Shown: piece by piece, positions 17,815 to 26,206 of the stretch | Position numbering within the stretch: the stretch's first letter is position 1 | How the letters are laid out: each line of letters begins with the position of its first letter | Assembly (NCBI RefSeq): GCF_009688945.1 | Contig: NZ_AP021874.1 | Coordinates: forward strand, 5,890,001 to 5,954,000 | Length of the DNA stretch: 64,000 nt | From: Desulfosarcina alkanivorans | Lineage (GTDB): Bacteria > Desulfobacterota > Desulfobacteria > Desulfobacterales > Desulfosarcinaceae | Reading direction: 5' to 3' | Program-made: the position numbers and the translations under genes | Notes under the pieces: model-generated | The model's database searches: none | What the model was told of the DNA's origin: nothing | Seen by the model: the letters and a program-made list of their open reading frames with translations, nothing else

Positions 17815-18267
17815 ATGTACATCCGACAGACGGATCTGTTCTGGGGATTGAACCAGAACGTGGTCAACCGGGTTATGGGAATCGCTTGCCGCGAGGCCTA
17901 TGAACCGGGAGATGTGCTGTTTCGCAGCGATGATGCGGCCCGGCACCTGTTCATTCTTGCCCAGGGTGAAGTCCAGATCGCCATGGAGGAAACGGGCGGC
18001 CGGGTTTACACGGGAAACCGGGTGGGAGAAGCATTCGGCTGGGGATGCCTCATCGACAGCAATACCTATGGCGGCAACGCCATCTGCGCGACACCCGTCG
18101 TGGTCCTGAAACTGGACCGGGACCGGCTGCTCAAGCTGCTGGACCATGATATGGAAAGCGGCTACCTGTTTTTCAAGCACCTGTCCCGGGCCCTGGGCGG
18201 ACGACTGGTCCAGGCCTACCACCGCATGTCCGAAACAGACCCGAGAGGAAATCATGGAAAAACCTGA
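17815..18267 (+). CDS. Stand-alone cyclic-nucleotide-binding fold protein (1)
   Basis: The ATG at 17815 gives 150 residues. The sequence is a cNMP-binding beta-barrel: YEPGDVLFRSDDAARHLFILAQGEVQIAM, then GNRVGEAFGWGCLIDSNTY and a helical tail LLKLLDHDMESGYLFFKHLSRALGGRL. The phosphate-binding signature of true cAMP receptors (GExxLxxxxRxA) is only partly present and there is no DNA-binding domain, so it may sense another ligand or act as a structural partner. It overlaps the next gene by 14 bases and heads a run of five plus-strand genes ending with the NuoG-like protein, which suggests it tunes that redox complex. Confidence 0.8.
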   Translation: MYIRQTDLFWGLNQNVVNRVMGIACREAYEPGDVLFRSDDAARHLFILAQGEVQIAMEETGGRVYTGNRVGEAFGWGCLIDSNTYGGNAICATPVVVLKLDRDRLLKLLDHDMESGYLFFKHLSRALGGRLVQAYHRMSETDPRGNHGKT

Positions 18268-18721
18268 AATGCAGGCGACCCTGCAATCGTGCCGTTTCCT
18301 CAAAAATATTTCCCCGGTGCATCTGGAAACCATTTCCGGCTTCTGCAGCATCGATCATTATGAGGCGGGGACCTATATTTTCCGGCAGGGCGATTTTGGC
18401 GAGGACCTGTTCATCATCGTCGACGGATACGTTTTCCTGGAGCGGGCCATGGACATCGGCAGCCACAAGGGGTCGGTGGTCATCGACGCCCTGGGAAAAG
18501 GCCGGACCCTGGGATGCTGGTCCACCCTGCTGGGCGAACCCCATGTTCTCCTGTCGTCGGCCAATTGCCAGAAGGATTCCACCGTGATTCGACTCAAGGG
18601 AGGCGAACTGCGAAAATGCATGGAGGAGGACACCGCCTTCGGCTTTTTCATGCTCGAACGCCTCTCTTTCCTGCTGCGGGACCGCATCCAGGCGGCTTAT
18701 GGCGCCATGGACAAAATCTGA
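18254..18721 (+). CDS. Stand-alone cyclic-nucleotide-binding fold protein (2)
   Basis: The ATG at 18254 follows GAGAGGAA and gives 155 residues. It is a second Crp-like sensor barrel: YEAGTYIFRQGDFGEDLFIIVDGYVFLE, GKGRTLGCWSTLLGEPHVLLSSA and a C-terminal helix FGFFMLERLSFLLRDRIQAAY. It lacks a DNA-binding helix-turn-helix. It appears to be a diverged duplicate of the preceding gene, with which it overlaps. It ends two bases before the NuoE-like gene, so translational coupling with the electron-transfer subunits is likely. Confidence 0.8.
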   Translation: MEKPEMQATLQSCRFLKNISPVHLETISGFCSIDHYEAGTYIFRQGDFGEDLFIIVDGYVFLERAMDIGSHKGSVVIDALGKGRTLGCWSTLLGEPHVLLSSANCQKDSTVIRLKGGELRKCMEEDTAFGFFMLERLSFLLRDRIQAAYGAMDKI

Positions 18722-18723
18722 AT

Positions 18724-19245
18724 ATGACCCATTCACTTACCGCTGAAGATCAGGCGCACCTGAAGGCCCTCCACGCGAAGATCGACGATGCGCCAACAGG
18801 TCGGGGCCAGCTTATTCCCCTGCTCCAGATGGCCCAGAACGCATTGGGCTATCTGCCTGACGAGGCCCTGTCGCTGGTGGCCGACCACCTGTCCATCAAC
18901 CGCTCCGAAGTATACGGGGTGGCCTCCTTTTACAATCAGTTCAGGTTTAATCCGCCGGGAAAAAATCCGGTCAAGGTCTGCATGGGAACCGCCTGCCATG
19001 TGCGCGGCGGCGAGATTATTCTGGAGAATTTCGAGCGCAAGCTGGAGATCCGGGAAGGGGAGACCACCGACGACCGTGAATTCAGCATCGAACGCGTGGC
19101 CTGTGTGGGCTGCTGCGCCCTGGCGCCGGTGGCCCTGGTGGGAGATACCCTGCATGGGCACATGGCCCCCAGCAAGGTGGAGGGCCTGGTGCTGCGGGTG
19201 CGTCTCGAACGGGAGAAAGCCGAGAGGGAGGCGGCCAAAACATGA
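18724..19245 (+). CDS. NuoE/HndA-like [2Fe-2S] electron-transfer subunit
   Basis: The ATG at 18724 gives 173 residues. The protein matches the 24-kDa thioredoxin-fold subunit of NADH-linked hydrogenases, formate dehydrogenases and complex I: the helical start LIPLLQMAQNALGYLPDEALSLVADHL, then YGVASFYNQFRF, and four cluster Cys in CMGTACHVRGG and CVGCCALAP. It carries one [2Fe-2S] cluster. Its stop overlaps the next start (ATGA). In HndABCD or HydABC complexes this subunit passes electrons between the flavin subunit and the rest. Confidence 0.9.
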   Translation: MTHSLTAEDQAHLKALHAKIDDAPTGRGQLIPLLQMAQNALGYLPDEALSLVADHLSINRSEVYGVASFYNQFRFNPPGKNPVKVCMGTACHVRGGEIILENFERKLEIREGETTDDREFSIERVACVGCCALAPVALVGDTLHGHMAPSKVEGLVLRVRLEREKAEREAAKT

Positions 19246-21182
19246 CCGCAGATGCCGGAATCCGGATTGACGCGGCCTACCGGGCCATTGCCGACGCGGC
19301 CCGGGCGCGAAAGGCGCAGTTCGATGACAGTCCGCTGCCCAAGATTCATATCGGCATGGCCACCTGCGGAATTGCCTCCGGTGCCCTGGAGACCCAGGCG
19401 GCCTTCGAGACGGCCCTGGCCGACCGGGGCATCGAGGCCCTCGTGCACACGGTGGGATGCGTCGGCCACTGCTATGCCGAGCCGGTGGTGGTGATCGACC
19501 ACCCGGATTCGGGGTTTCCGCCCATTCTTTACCCGGAGGTCACCCCGGGCAAGGCCAAGATGCTGGTCAAACTGTTCCTGGAAGAGGGCGACCCCCGCTT
19601 CGAGCATGTCATGGGGGCCACCGTGGAAAACGAGATGATTCCCTCGGTGATGGAGTTCGCCCGTTTCAACCGGGAGCGGCGGCTGATCATGGAGCGCTGC
19701 GGACGAATCGACCCGGAACGGATCCACGAGTATCTGGCCGACGGGGGGTATGGCGCCCTGGCCGCCGCCTTGAGCCGGACACCGGACGCATTGATCGCGG
19801 AAATCGAGGCGGCTGGCCTGCGGGGACGGGGCGGGGCCGGCTTCCCCACGGCGGTGAAATGGCGGGCGGCGCGGTCCGCACCGGGCAGCGACAAACTGAT
19901 CGTCTGCAACGCCGATGAGGGCGATCCCGGCGCCTACATGGACCGTACCCTGCTGGAGAGCAACCCCCACCAGGTCATCGAAGGCATGATCATCGCCGCC
20001 AGGGCCGTGGGCGCCTCCCGGGGCCTGTTTTACGTGCGGGCCGAATACCCCCTGGCGGTGCGGATTCTCACCGCTGCCGTCGAACAGGCCCGTGAGCATG
20101 GCTTGCTGGGCACGAACATCCTGGGCAGCGGCCTGGATTTCGACATCGACCTGTTCCAGGGGTCCGGGGCATTCGTCTGCGGGGAAGAGACGGCCCTGAT
20201 CCGGTCCGTGGAGGGCTACCGCGGCATGCCCCGGCACCGGCCGCCCTACCCGGTGGAGCGGGGGCTGAACAGCCGCCCCACGGTGATCAACAACGTCAAG
20301 ACCCTGGCCACGGTCCCCCCCATTGTGGAAAAGGGCGCCGACTGGTTCCGGGGCATCGGCACGCCGGAGAGCCCGGGCACGGCGGTTTTTTCCGTGGTGG
20401 GCAACGTGACCCATCCGGGATTGGTGGAGATCCCCATGGGGGTCACCCTGCGGGAACTGATTTTCGACATCTGCGGCGGCATTCCCGATAAAAAGCAGTT
20501 CAAGGCCGTGCAGATCGGCGGTCCCTCGGGCGGCTGCCTGTCCGCCGATTTCCTCGACACGCCGGTGGATTTCGACGCCCTGAACCGGGCCGGTGCCATG
20601 ATGGGCTCCGGCGGCATGGTGGTGATGGACGAAGACGCCTGCATGGTGGATGTGTCGCGCTATTTCCTTGATTTCACTCAAAAAGAGTCCTGCGGCAAAT
20701 GCACCTTCTGCCGCATCGGCACCCGCCACCTGCTGGACATCCTGCGCCGGCTCACCCGCGGGGAGGGCCGCGAGGGGGACATCGAGCATCTGGAGACGTT
20801 GAGCCGGGCCGTCAAACAGGGCTCCCTGTGCGGATTGGGCAAGACCGCCCCCAACCCGGTGCTCACCTCCCTGGCCTATTTCCGGGACGAGTACGAGGCG
20901 CATATCAGGGAGGGCCGCTGTCCGGGCCGCACTTGCCGAATGTTGACGGCCTTTTACATCGATCTGGAAAAATGCGCCCGGGGCTGCGACGCCTGTGTGG
21001 GCTGCTGCCCGGTGGATGCGGTGTTCACCACCAGCACCCGCAAGAAAGGCATCGACCAGGAGCTGTGCGTCAAGTGCGGCGAGTGCATGGTGGCGTGCCC
21101 GCCGGACTACGATGCGGTGGTGAAGATCTCGCCGGCCCACCTGGCGCCGATCATCGAGCGGCCGCCGGAGAAGAAAACATGA
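19242..21182 (+). CDS. NuoF/HndC-like NAD(P)H-binding flavoprotein subunit
   Basis: This 646-residue protein has the three-part plan of HydB/HndC. Residues about 30-120 are a thioredoxin-like [2Fe-2S] domain (ATCGIASGA, VGCVGHCYAEP). The NuoF core follows, with NADH site GLRGRGGAGFPTAVKW, FMN site CNADEGDPGAYMDR and GEETALIRSVEG, and the N3-type [4Fe-4S] motif ESCGKCTFCRIGTRH. The last 60 residues hold two ferredoxin clusters (CARGCDACVGCCP, CVKCGECMVACP). This subunit oxidises or reduces NAD(P)H in the cytoplasm and is the usual site of flavin-based electron bifurcation. It overlaps both neighbours by ATGA junctions, indicating a tight operon. Confidence 0.92.
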   Translation: MTADAGIRIDAAYRAIADAARARKAQFDDSPLPKIHIGMATCGIASGALETQAAFETALADRGIEALVHTVGCVGHCYAEPVVVIDHPDSGFPPILYPEVTPGKAKMLVKLFLEEGDPRFEHVMGATVENEMIPSVMEFARFNRERRLIMERCGRIDPERIHEYLADGGYGALAAALSRTPDALIAEIEAAGLRGRGGAGFPTAVKWRAARSAPGSDKLIVCNADEGDPGAYMDRTLLESNPHQVIEGMIIAARAVGASRGLFYVRAEYPLAVRILTAAVEQAREHGLLGTNILGSGLDFDIDLFQGSGAFVCGEETALIRSVEGYRGMPRHRPPYPVERGLNSRPTVINNVKTLATVPPIVEKGADWFRGIGTPESPGTAVFSVVGNVTHPGLVEIPMGVTLRELIFDICGGIPDKKQFKAVQIGGPSGGCLSADFLDTPVDFDALNRAGAMMGSGGMVVMDEDACMVDVSRYFLDFTQKESCGKCTFCRIGTRHLLDILRRLTRGEGREGDIEHLETLSRAVKQGSLCGLGKTAPNPVLTSLAYFRDEYEAHIREGRCPGRTCRMLTAFYIDLEKCARGCDACVGCCPVDAVFTTSTRKKGIDQELCVKCGECMVACPPDYDAVVKISPAHLAPIIERPPEKKT

Positions 21183-21832
21183 TCACCCTGACCGTGGACG
21201 ACCGGACCATCGAGGCCCCGGAGGGCAGCAGCGTGCTGTCGGCCTGCCTGGCGGCCGGCATTACCATTCCCCACCTGTGCTGGCTGGAGGCGGATACCCC
21301 CGCCGACGCCCCGGCCGCGTGCCGCCTGTGTTTCGTCGAGATCGACGGTTTTCGGGAGCCCGTGACCGCCTGCACGGTGACCGTGGAAAACGGCATGACC
21401 GTTCACACCGGCACCGATGCGGTCCGCAACCTTCAGAAGACGGCCCTGAAGCTCCTGCTTTCGGTCCATCGGGTGGATTGCAAGCACTGCCCGGCCAACA
21501 AGGCCTGTGCGCTGCAGGATATCGCCAGATTTCTCGGTGTCGGCCTGACCTGCAAGCCCTTCGAACGGGTGCTCAAGGAACCGGACGTGGACCCCCGCCA
21601 CCCGGTGCTGGACTACCACCCCAACCGCTGCGTGCTGTGCGGTCTCTGCGTCCGTGTGTGCCGCCATCGGCACGGGAAGTCCCAGCTGAGTTTTGCCGGC
21701 CGGGGCTTCGAAACGGTGGTGGGGTATTTCGATGCGGATCCAGGTGCTGCTGCGGACTGCCTGTCGTGCAGGGCCTGCCTCGACGTCTGCCCCACGGGTG
21801 CACTGGTGGTAAGAACGGGTGACGACGGATAG
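21179..21832 (+). CDS. NuoG/HydA-like N-terminal iron-sulfur subunit lacking a catalytic domain
   Basis: The ATG overlaps the upstream stop and gives 217 residues. The order is a plant-type [2Fe-2S] domain (CWLEAD, CRLCFVEIDG, TACTV), a His-Cys [4Fe-4S] motif (HRVDCKHCPANKAC) and two ferredoxin clusters (CVLCGLCVRVC, CLSCRACLDVCP), the layout of the N-terminus of [FeFe]-hydrogenase and NuoG. It stops right after these, with no H-cluster or molybdopterin domain. It is therefore an electron-transfer subunit that would need a catalytic partner encoded elsewhere, such as a formate dehydrogenase, or the trio may act as an NADH:ferredoxin module. Confidence 0.88.
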   Translation: MITLTVDDRTIEAPEGSSVLSACLAAGITIPHLCWLEADTPADAPAACRLCFVEIDGFREPVTACTVTVENGMTVHTGTDAVRNLQKTALKLLLSVHRVDCKHCPANKACALQDIARFLGVGLTCKPFERVLKEPDVDPRHPVLDYHPNRCVLCGLCVRVCRHRHGKSQLSFAGRGFETVVGYFDADPGAAADCLSCRACLDVCPTGALVVRTGDDG

Positions 21833-21909
21833 CCCCGGTGCCGGACCTCCCCGGGCACAATGGTGACGGACCCGGTGGACGGGCTGTCGGCGCGCCGTTT
21901 CGCCGGAAG

Positions 21910-22371
21910 TCAGATCGGGCGTTTTTCAACTGCTGGACGGGGCTTTTTTTTTCCGGCACCCTCCAGATGGCTGAAAAACTGATCCACATCCAGAAACCCT
22001 TCCGGGGAGATGGGAAACGACGCCATGGTTTCGATCATGGCGTTGCGGATTTTGGTGAACTCGCCTTCCAGTTCGACGTAGGGCTTTGCCCGGTCATCTT
22101 CGAGAAGCCGCATCAGGGCCCCGATGCGGGTCATCAACGAGAAAAACTTGGAGCCCATGTTGTCGAATTCCCGGGCGATGGCCACGCCGAAGCGGTTGAC
22201 CGCATTGTCGGCGAAATGCACGGTCTGGACCTGGCCGGTTTCTTCGTCCACGATCTCCAGGCCCTGCCCCGGCGTATGCTTGAGCGGCATCTGGTTCAGC
22301 GCCGCCGCATTGCCCACTTTGAGGGCATAAAGCAGTTCATCGGGTTCAACGGGCATGTTCCACTGGGCCAT
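21910..22371 (-). CDS. Conserved hypothetical protein
   Basis: This 153-residue soluble protein begins MAQWNMPVEPDELLYALKVGNAAAL after a GGAG ribosome site. The middle is helical (FADNAVNRFGVAIAREFDNMGSKFFSLMTRIGALMRLLEDD) and the C-terminus is rich in Lys and Pro. No family, catalytic motif or membrane segment was recognised. It lies opposite the redox operon. A copy of the dispersed GGTTTTCGG-type repeat covers its ribosome site region. Codon use resembles the neighbouring core genes, so it is probably a genuine lineage-specific gene. Confidence 0.65.
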   Translation of the reverse strand: MAQWNMPVEPDELLYALKVGNAAALNQMPLKHTPGQGLEIVDEETGQVQTVHFADNAVNRFGVAIAREFDNMGSKFFSLMTRIGALMRLLEDDRAKPYVELEGEFTKIRNAMIETMASFPISPEGFLDVDQFFSHLEGAGKKKPRPAVEKRPI

Positions 22372-22383
22372 GGCTGCAAACTC

Positions 22384-22400
22384 CGGTTTTCGGGACCTCC
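22384..22400 (+). repeat. Dispersed intergenic motif, variant copy
   Basis: GGTTTTCGGGACCTCCG is a one-base-longer version of the motif at 7733 and 12988. It sits just upstream of the minus-strand hypothetical gene and contributes its GGAG. Confidence 0.45.
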
Positions 22401-22674
22401 GAGCGCCGGCACAATCGAATCGGCCGGTTTGTTTTTATCATAGCCGTTTGGACCCGGCCTGGCAACAACCAATCGACCGGTCCGCCCGCAGGGTCGAAAG
22501 CCGGGTGGCCGCGCCGGCGCCCGGGCGGGTCGCATTCCCCGAAGAGGATGCCCGCCCGGATGCCGTGGCCCTTTTGGTGATTGACTTTAAAGGGACAATC
22601 CCGCAATTTAGCCCTGACCCGGGAACCGGACCGGTTGCCGTATTCCCCCTTGGTGCGAAAGGACCCTGTCGACC

Positions 22675-23067
22675 ATGAAAAAAATGCTGCTCTGTTTCTC
22701 GGCCGGCTGCCTGGGTGCCCTGGCCAACAGCCTCCTGGTCTGGCAGTTCGGCGAACTGGGCATCGCCCGCTGGGCCGGCGTGTCCATCGCTCCTTCCCTC
22801 AGCCCCGGCTGGCTTTATCCGCGCATCGTCTGGGGAGGTCTCTGGGGGCTGCTGTTCGTATTACCGTTTTTAAAATCGCGGTTTCTGCTCAAGGGCACCC
22901 TGCTGAGCCTATTGCCCACCATGGCCATGCTGTTTTTCATCTTTCCCTACAAGGCGCACAAGGGGCTTGGCGGGTTGAGCCTGGGCATGTGGACTCCTGC
23001 CTACGTGCTGGTGGTGAACTGGGTGTGGGGGCTGGTGGCGGCGGTGACCATCAAGTATTCAAAATAA
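22675..23067 (+). CDS. Small four-helix membrane protein, unknown function
   Basis: This 130-residue protein starts MKKMLLCFSAGCLGALANSL. Four hydrophobic segments are visible, at about 3-20, 47-66, 75-92 and 104-126, separated by short loops containing WLYPRIVWGG and YKAHKGLGG. No charged catalytic residues or known family were recognised. It is a stand-alone plus-strand gene with weak ribosome site evidence. Its codon use fits the GC-rich neighbours to the left. Confidence 0.65.
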   Translation: MKKMLLCFSAGCLGALANSLLVWQFGELGIARWAGVSIAPSLSPGWLYPRIVWGGLWGLLFVLPFLKSRFLLKGTLLSLLPTMAMLFFIFPYKAHKGLGGLSLGMWTPAYVLVVNWVWGLVAAVTIKYSK

Positions 23068-23167
23068 TACCGACGGATAGGCTGGAGGCGTTTAAAAAAC
23101 GCACCAAAGGCCTGCCATCGCTACCGAATTATTCCCCTGCCATTAAACTCGGAAAGTTGACTGCTTT

Positions 23168-23806
23168 ATGAAAATCATTGATCTGAGCCACTTTCTGGAA
23201 TCCCGAATGCCCGTTTTCCCGGGCGCGGAACCACCCGCACTTGAAGAGACGGCCACCATCGAAACAGACGGCTATCTGGAAAAGAAAATCACCTTCAACT
23301 CTCACAACGGCACCCACATAGACGCCCCGGCGCATATAGTAACCGGGGCGAAGACCCTGGATCAACTGACGATGGATACCTTCTGCGGAGAGGCCTTTCT
23401 TCTGAGTTGCATCGGGGCCGGCAAGGCTGTCATTGATCTCCGGGACTTGCTTCCTTATACGGAAGCCATCCATACGAGTGATTTTATCATTTTTAATACC
23501 GGATGGAGCCGATACTGGGGAGATGATCGCTATTTTTCCGGTTATCCTGTGCTCAGCGAGAATGCCGCCCGATGGCTGGCAGGTGTGGGATTGAAAGGCG
23601 TAGGTATGGACACCATTTCGGCGGATACGATTGATTCTGAGGATTTGACGGTCCATCACGTCCTATTGGGTGCCGGGATGGTCATCGTGGAGAATCTTAC
23701 CAGCCTGGCGGCCCTACCAGACCGATCTTTCCTGTTCTCCTGCTTCCCCCTTAAAATCAAAGATGCGGACGGTTCGCCGGTGCGCGCCGTGGCGATCATG
23801 TCATGA
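23168..23806 (+). CDS. Cyclase-family metal-dependent hydrolase (kynurenine formamidase-like)
   Basis: This 212-residue protein carries the cyclase/KynB metal-binding motif HxGTHxDxPxH as SHNGTHIDAPAHIV near residue 50, the opening IDLSHFLESRMPVFPG and the later GVGMDTISAD and HHVLLGAGMVIVENLT, all typical of this family. Members hydrolyse formylkynurenine, isatin or related amides using a bound metal ion. No tryptophan catabolic genes are nearby, so the substrate is open. The gene is AT-richer than those on its left and may be the first gene of the lower-GC stretch. Its stop lies in a 12-base palindrome (ATGTCATGACAT). Confidence 0.87.
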   Translation: MKIIDLSHFLESRMPVFPGAEPPALEETATIETDGYLEKKITFNSHNGTHIDAPAHIVTGAKTLDQLTMDTFCGEAFLLSCIGAGKAVIDLRDLLPYTEAIHTSDFIIFNTGWSRYWGDDRYFSGYPVLSENAARWLAGVGLKGVGMDTISADTIDSEDLTVHHVLLGAGMVIVENLTSLAALPDRSFLFSCFPLKIKDADGSPVRAVAIMS

Positions 23807-24148
23807 CATGAATTAGGCTCGCAAATTACAACCCGTGATCCGATCCAGAAAATGCCTAAACGTCAATTTATCCATACATTTTCAGGGCCTGCGAAAGAGT
23901 GAGTGACCCCAGCCTTCATTATGGGGCCGCTGATAGCCGATCTTGGCTTTCGTTCCTCAACCCGACCTACGAAACCTACGGTTCAGATAACGCGTCTGGA
24001 ATTTGAAAGAGGAATAGAACGTGAATGTGAAATATTTATTTAATGCAGAAGGACCGTCGAAAAAATAAATTGCACCATTTGGCTCGCCTATTGGCCCGGC
24101 GTCCGTGATTTACCAAAGTGGCATCAACAGCAAGGCAAAGGATAGCCA
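23807..24148. other. Intergenic, nothing recognised
   Basis: About 340 AT-rich bases precede the sensor kinase gene. I saw no clear promoter, repeat or RNA motif. Confidence 0.3.
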
Positions 24149-26206
24149 ATGAGCCGTTATAATAATCGATTTATTCACCCCCGTTATACTCTTTTCATTG
24201 GGCTTATCTTATTCATCTTAATGGCCGTCTCGGCTTATTTTGAATTTCGGCAGCGCCGCCTCGAATTGATGCAAATGCACAAATACGAGGGGTTGGCACT
24301 GCTGGAAACGATCAAACAAAGCATCGCCAACTCCATTGCAAGCCAATCAGAATCAAAAGAACAGATCGCCGAACGGCTGTTTAACAATGCCCGTTTGCTG
24401 CGTGAAATTGAAATTCATCAGCCGCTAACCCACTCCCGGCTGAAAGACATAGCCGCACGAAACAATCTATACCGGATCAACGTTTTTAATTCCAAGGGCG
24501 ATAAAGTAGCGTCCAATGTCAAGCATGATACACACAACGCCAGGGAAAGACACCGTCCGAGTGCCTTTTTCCAGCCCATCCTCGATGGCAAGGTGCAAGA
24601 AATCGACATCGGCCTGAAACAAGCGCGCCATTATAAGGGAAAACGATATGCCGTGGCGGTAAAACGACACCATGGCGGTGTTATTGTCGTCAATATCAAC
24701 GCGGCGGAGATGCTGTCGTTTAATAAACGCATCGGTATCGCCAAACTGTTTGCAGACATCGGTGGCAGAGGAGAGTTGAAGTATATCGTTTTACAGGATG
24801 AGGACGGCATCATTGCCGCCACACCCGGTGTTGGAGAAATGGCCTCAATGGAAGCGGACGATTTCTTCAGTGCCGATTCCGTCCAAAGCCGCATCGCGCG
24901 TTTCAATGACCAAGAGGCACTCGAAGTTATCAGCCCCTTTGGAATACAAGGCAGTCCCACGGGGATACTTCGAATCGGCTTGCATTTGGATGAGATTCGC
25001 GCCTTGGAAAAACGAATGCTTCAGCGGGCGGTAATCATTTCAATCGGGATTATTCTCATAGGGTTTATATCAATCAGCGCAGTTGTCATCAGTCAAAATT
25101 ATGCTTTTTTGAAGCAGGAACACGCGCTGATCCAAACATATACCGGCAACATTTTGCATGCCATGAGCGACGCCGTGTTCGGGGTCGATGCACAGCAGTC
25201 GATAAAATTTGCCAACCGGGCGGCTTTGCACATGCTTCACCTCGATCAAAACCAAGTCACCGGTCACCGGTACGCTGATTTCTTTGGGGATTGTCAGTCT
25301 ATCGTGACCGCCTTGGAACAGAAGCAAAAAATAGAAAATGCAGAACAGAAGATGCAGATCAAAGCCTTGAACCGTCTAATTTTTGTTTCGGCCAGTGTCT
25401 CTTTTGTCATGGGTGAAACCGGTGAAATAGATACTGGCGTTATATTGTTGCGTGACCAAACCAAACAAAAGCAGTTGGAAGAACAGATTCACCGTCAGGA
25501 GAAATTAACGGCCATGGGCGAGTTCGCATCGGGCGTTGCCCATGAAATTCGAAACCCGCTCAACGCCATCAGCATGATTGTGCAGCGCTTCCAAAAAGAA
25601 TTTGAACCCAAAACAGACGCGGATGAATACTTTGACCTGACCCGAACCGTTCGTTCTGAAATCGACCGCATTGGGAATATTATCCGGCAGTTTTTGGAAT
25701 TTGCCCGTCCGGCGAAGCTAAACAAGAGGCCCATTGCGGTTGATGAGATGATCATGCAAAGTATCAACGTCGTCAGGGCTCAGGCCGAAGCCCAGCATAT
25801 CCGGATAGCAGCGGGTGTCGATGCGCAAGCCGTTATTAACGTTGACAAGAACCAATTTCACCAAGCCCTGCTGAACCTTCTGCAAAACGCCATCGAGGCG
25901 GTGGGTATGGGCGGGACGATTTCGATCAGCGCCATGCACATCGACCAACACATTCGTATCCGTGTCCAGGATGACGGCGCAGGGATTCCACAGGAGCAAC
26001 AGAAACGAATTTTTGATCTAAATTTCACGAGCAAACCAACCGGAATGGGCTTGGGCTTGGCGCTGGTCCATCGCATGGTAACCGAGCATGGCGGCGACAT
26101 AGCGGTGCAAAGCAAGCCGGGGGAAGGGACAACCTTCACGCTCATCCTCCCAATCGAAGACCCACAATCAAGCAGGAGAAGAGATGAACCTTCTGATCAT
26201 CGATAA
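24149..26206 (+). CDS. Membrane sensor histidine kinase (NtrB/ZraS-like)
   Basis: This 685-residue kinase has TM1 at about 13-31, a periplasmic sensor domain of about 260 residues, TM2 at about 293-317, a PAS domain (about 330-440: AMSDAVFGVDAQQSIKFANRAALHML), the HisKA dimer domain with phospho-acceptor H465 in GVAHEIRNPLNAI, and an HATPase domain with N box NLLQNAIEAV, VQDDGAGIP and GMGLGLALVHRM. An AAAGGA site precedes the ATG. It overlaps the response regulator gene by 23 bases, so the two form one signalling pair. The periplasmic signal is unknown. The gene is AT-richer than the flanking genome. Confidence 0.93.
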   Translation: MSRYNNRFIHPRYTLFIGLILFILMAVSAYFEFRQRRLELMQMHKYEGLALLETIKQSIANSIASQSESKEQIAERLFNNARLLREIEIHQPLTHSRLKDIAARNNLYRINVFNSKGDKVASNVKHDTHNARERHRPSAFFQPILDGKVQEIDIGLKQARHYKGKRYAVAVKRHHGGVIVVNINAAEMLSFNKRIGIAKLFADIGGRGELKYIVLQDEDGIIAATPGVGEMASMEADDFFSADSVQSRIARFNDQEALEVISPFGIQGSPTGILRIGLHLDEIRALEKRMLQRAVIISIGIILIGFISISAVVISQNYAFLKQEHALIQTYTGNILHAMSDAVFGVDAQQSIKFANRAALHMLHLDQNQVTGHRYADFFGDCQSIVTALEQKQKIENAEQKMQIKALNRLIFVSASVSFVMGETGEIDTGVILLRDQTKQKQLEEQIHRQEKLTAMGEFASGVAHEIRNPLNAISMIVQRFQKEFEPKTDADEYFDLTRTVRSEIDRIGNIIRQFLEFARPAKLNKRPIAVDEMIMQSINVVRAQAEAQHIRIAAGVDAQAVINVDKNQFHQALLNLLQNAIEAVGMGGTISISAMHIDQHIRIRVQDDGAGIPQEQQKRIFDLNFTSKPTGMGLGLALVHRMVTEHGGDIAVQSKPGEGTTFTLILPIEDPQSSRRRDEPSDHR

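Noticed and set aside
18936..21140. Long minus-strand open frame opposite the NuoE/NuoF genes
   Set aside because: This is a composition shadow. The plus-strand products have all cofactor motifs and overlapping starts.
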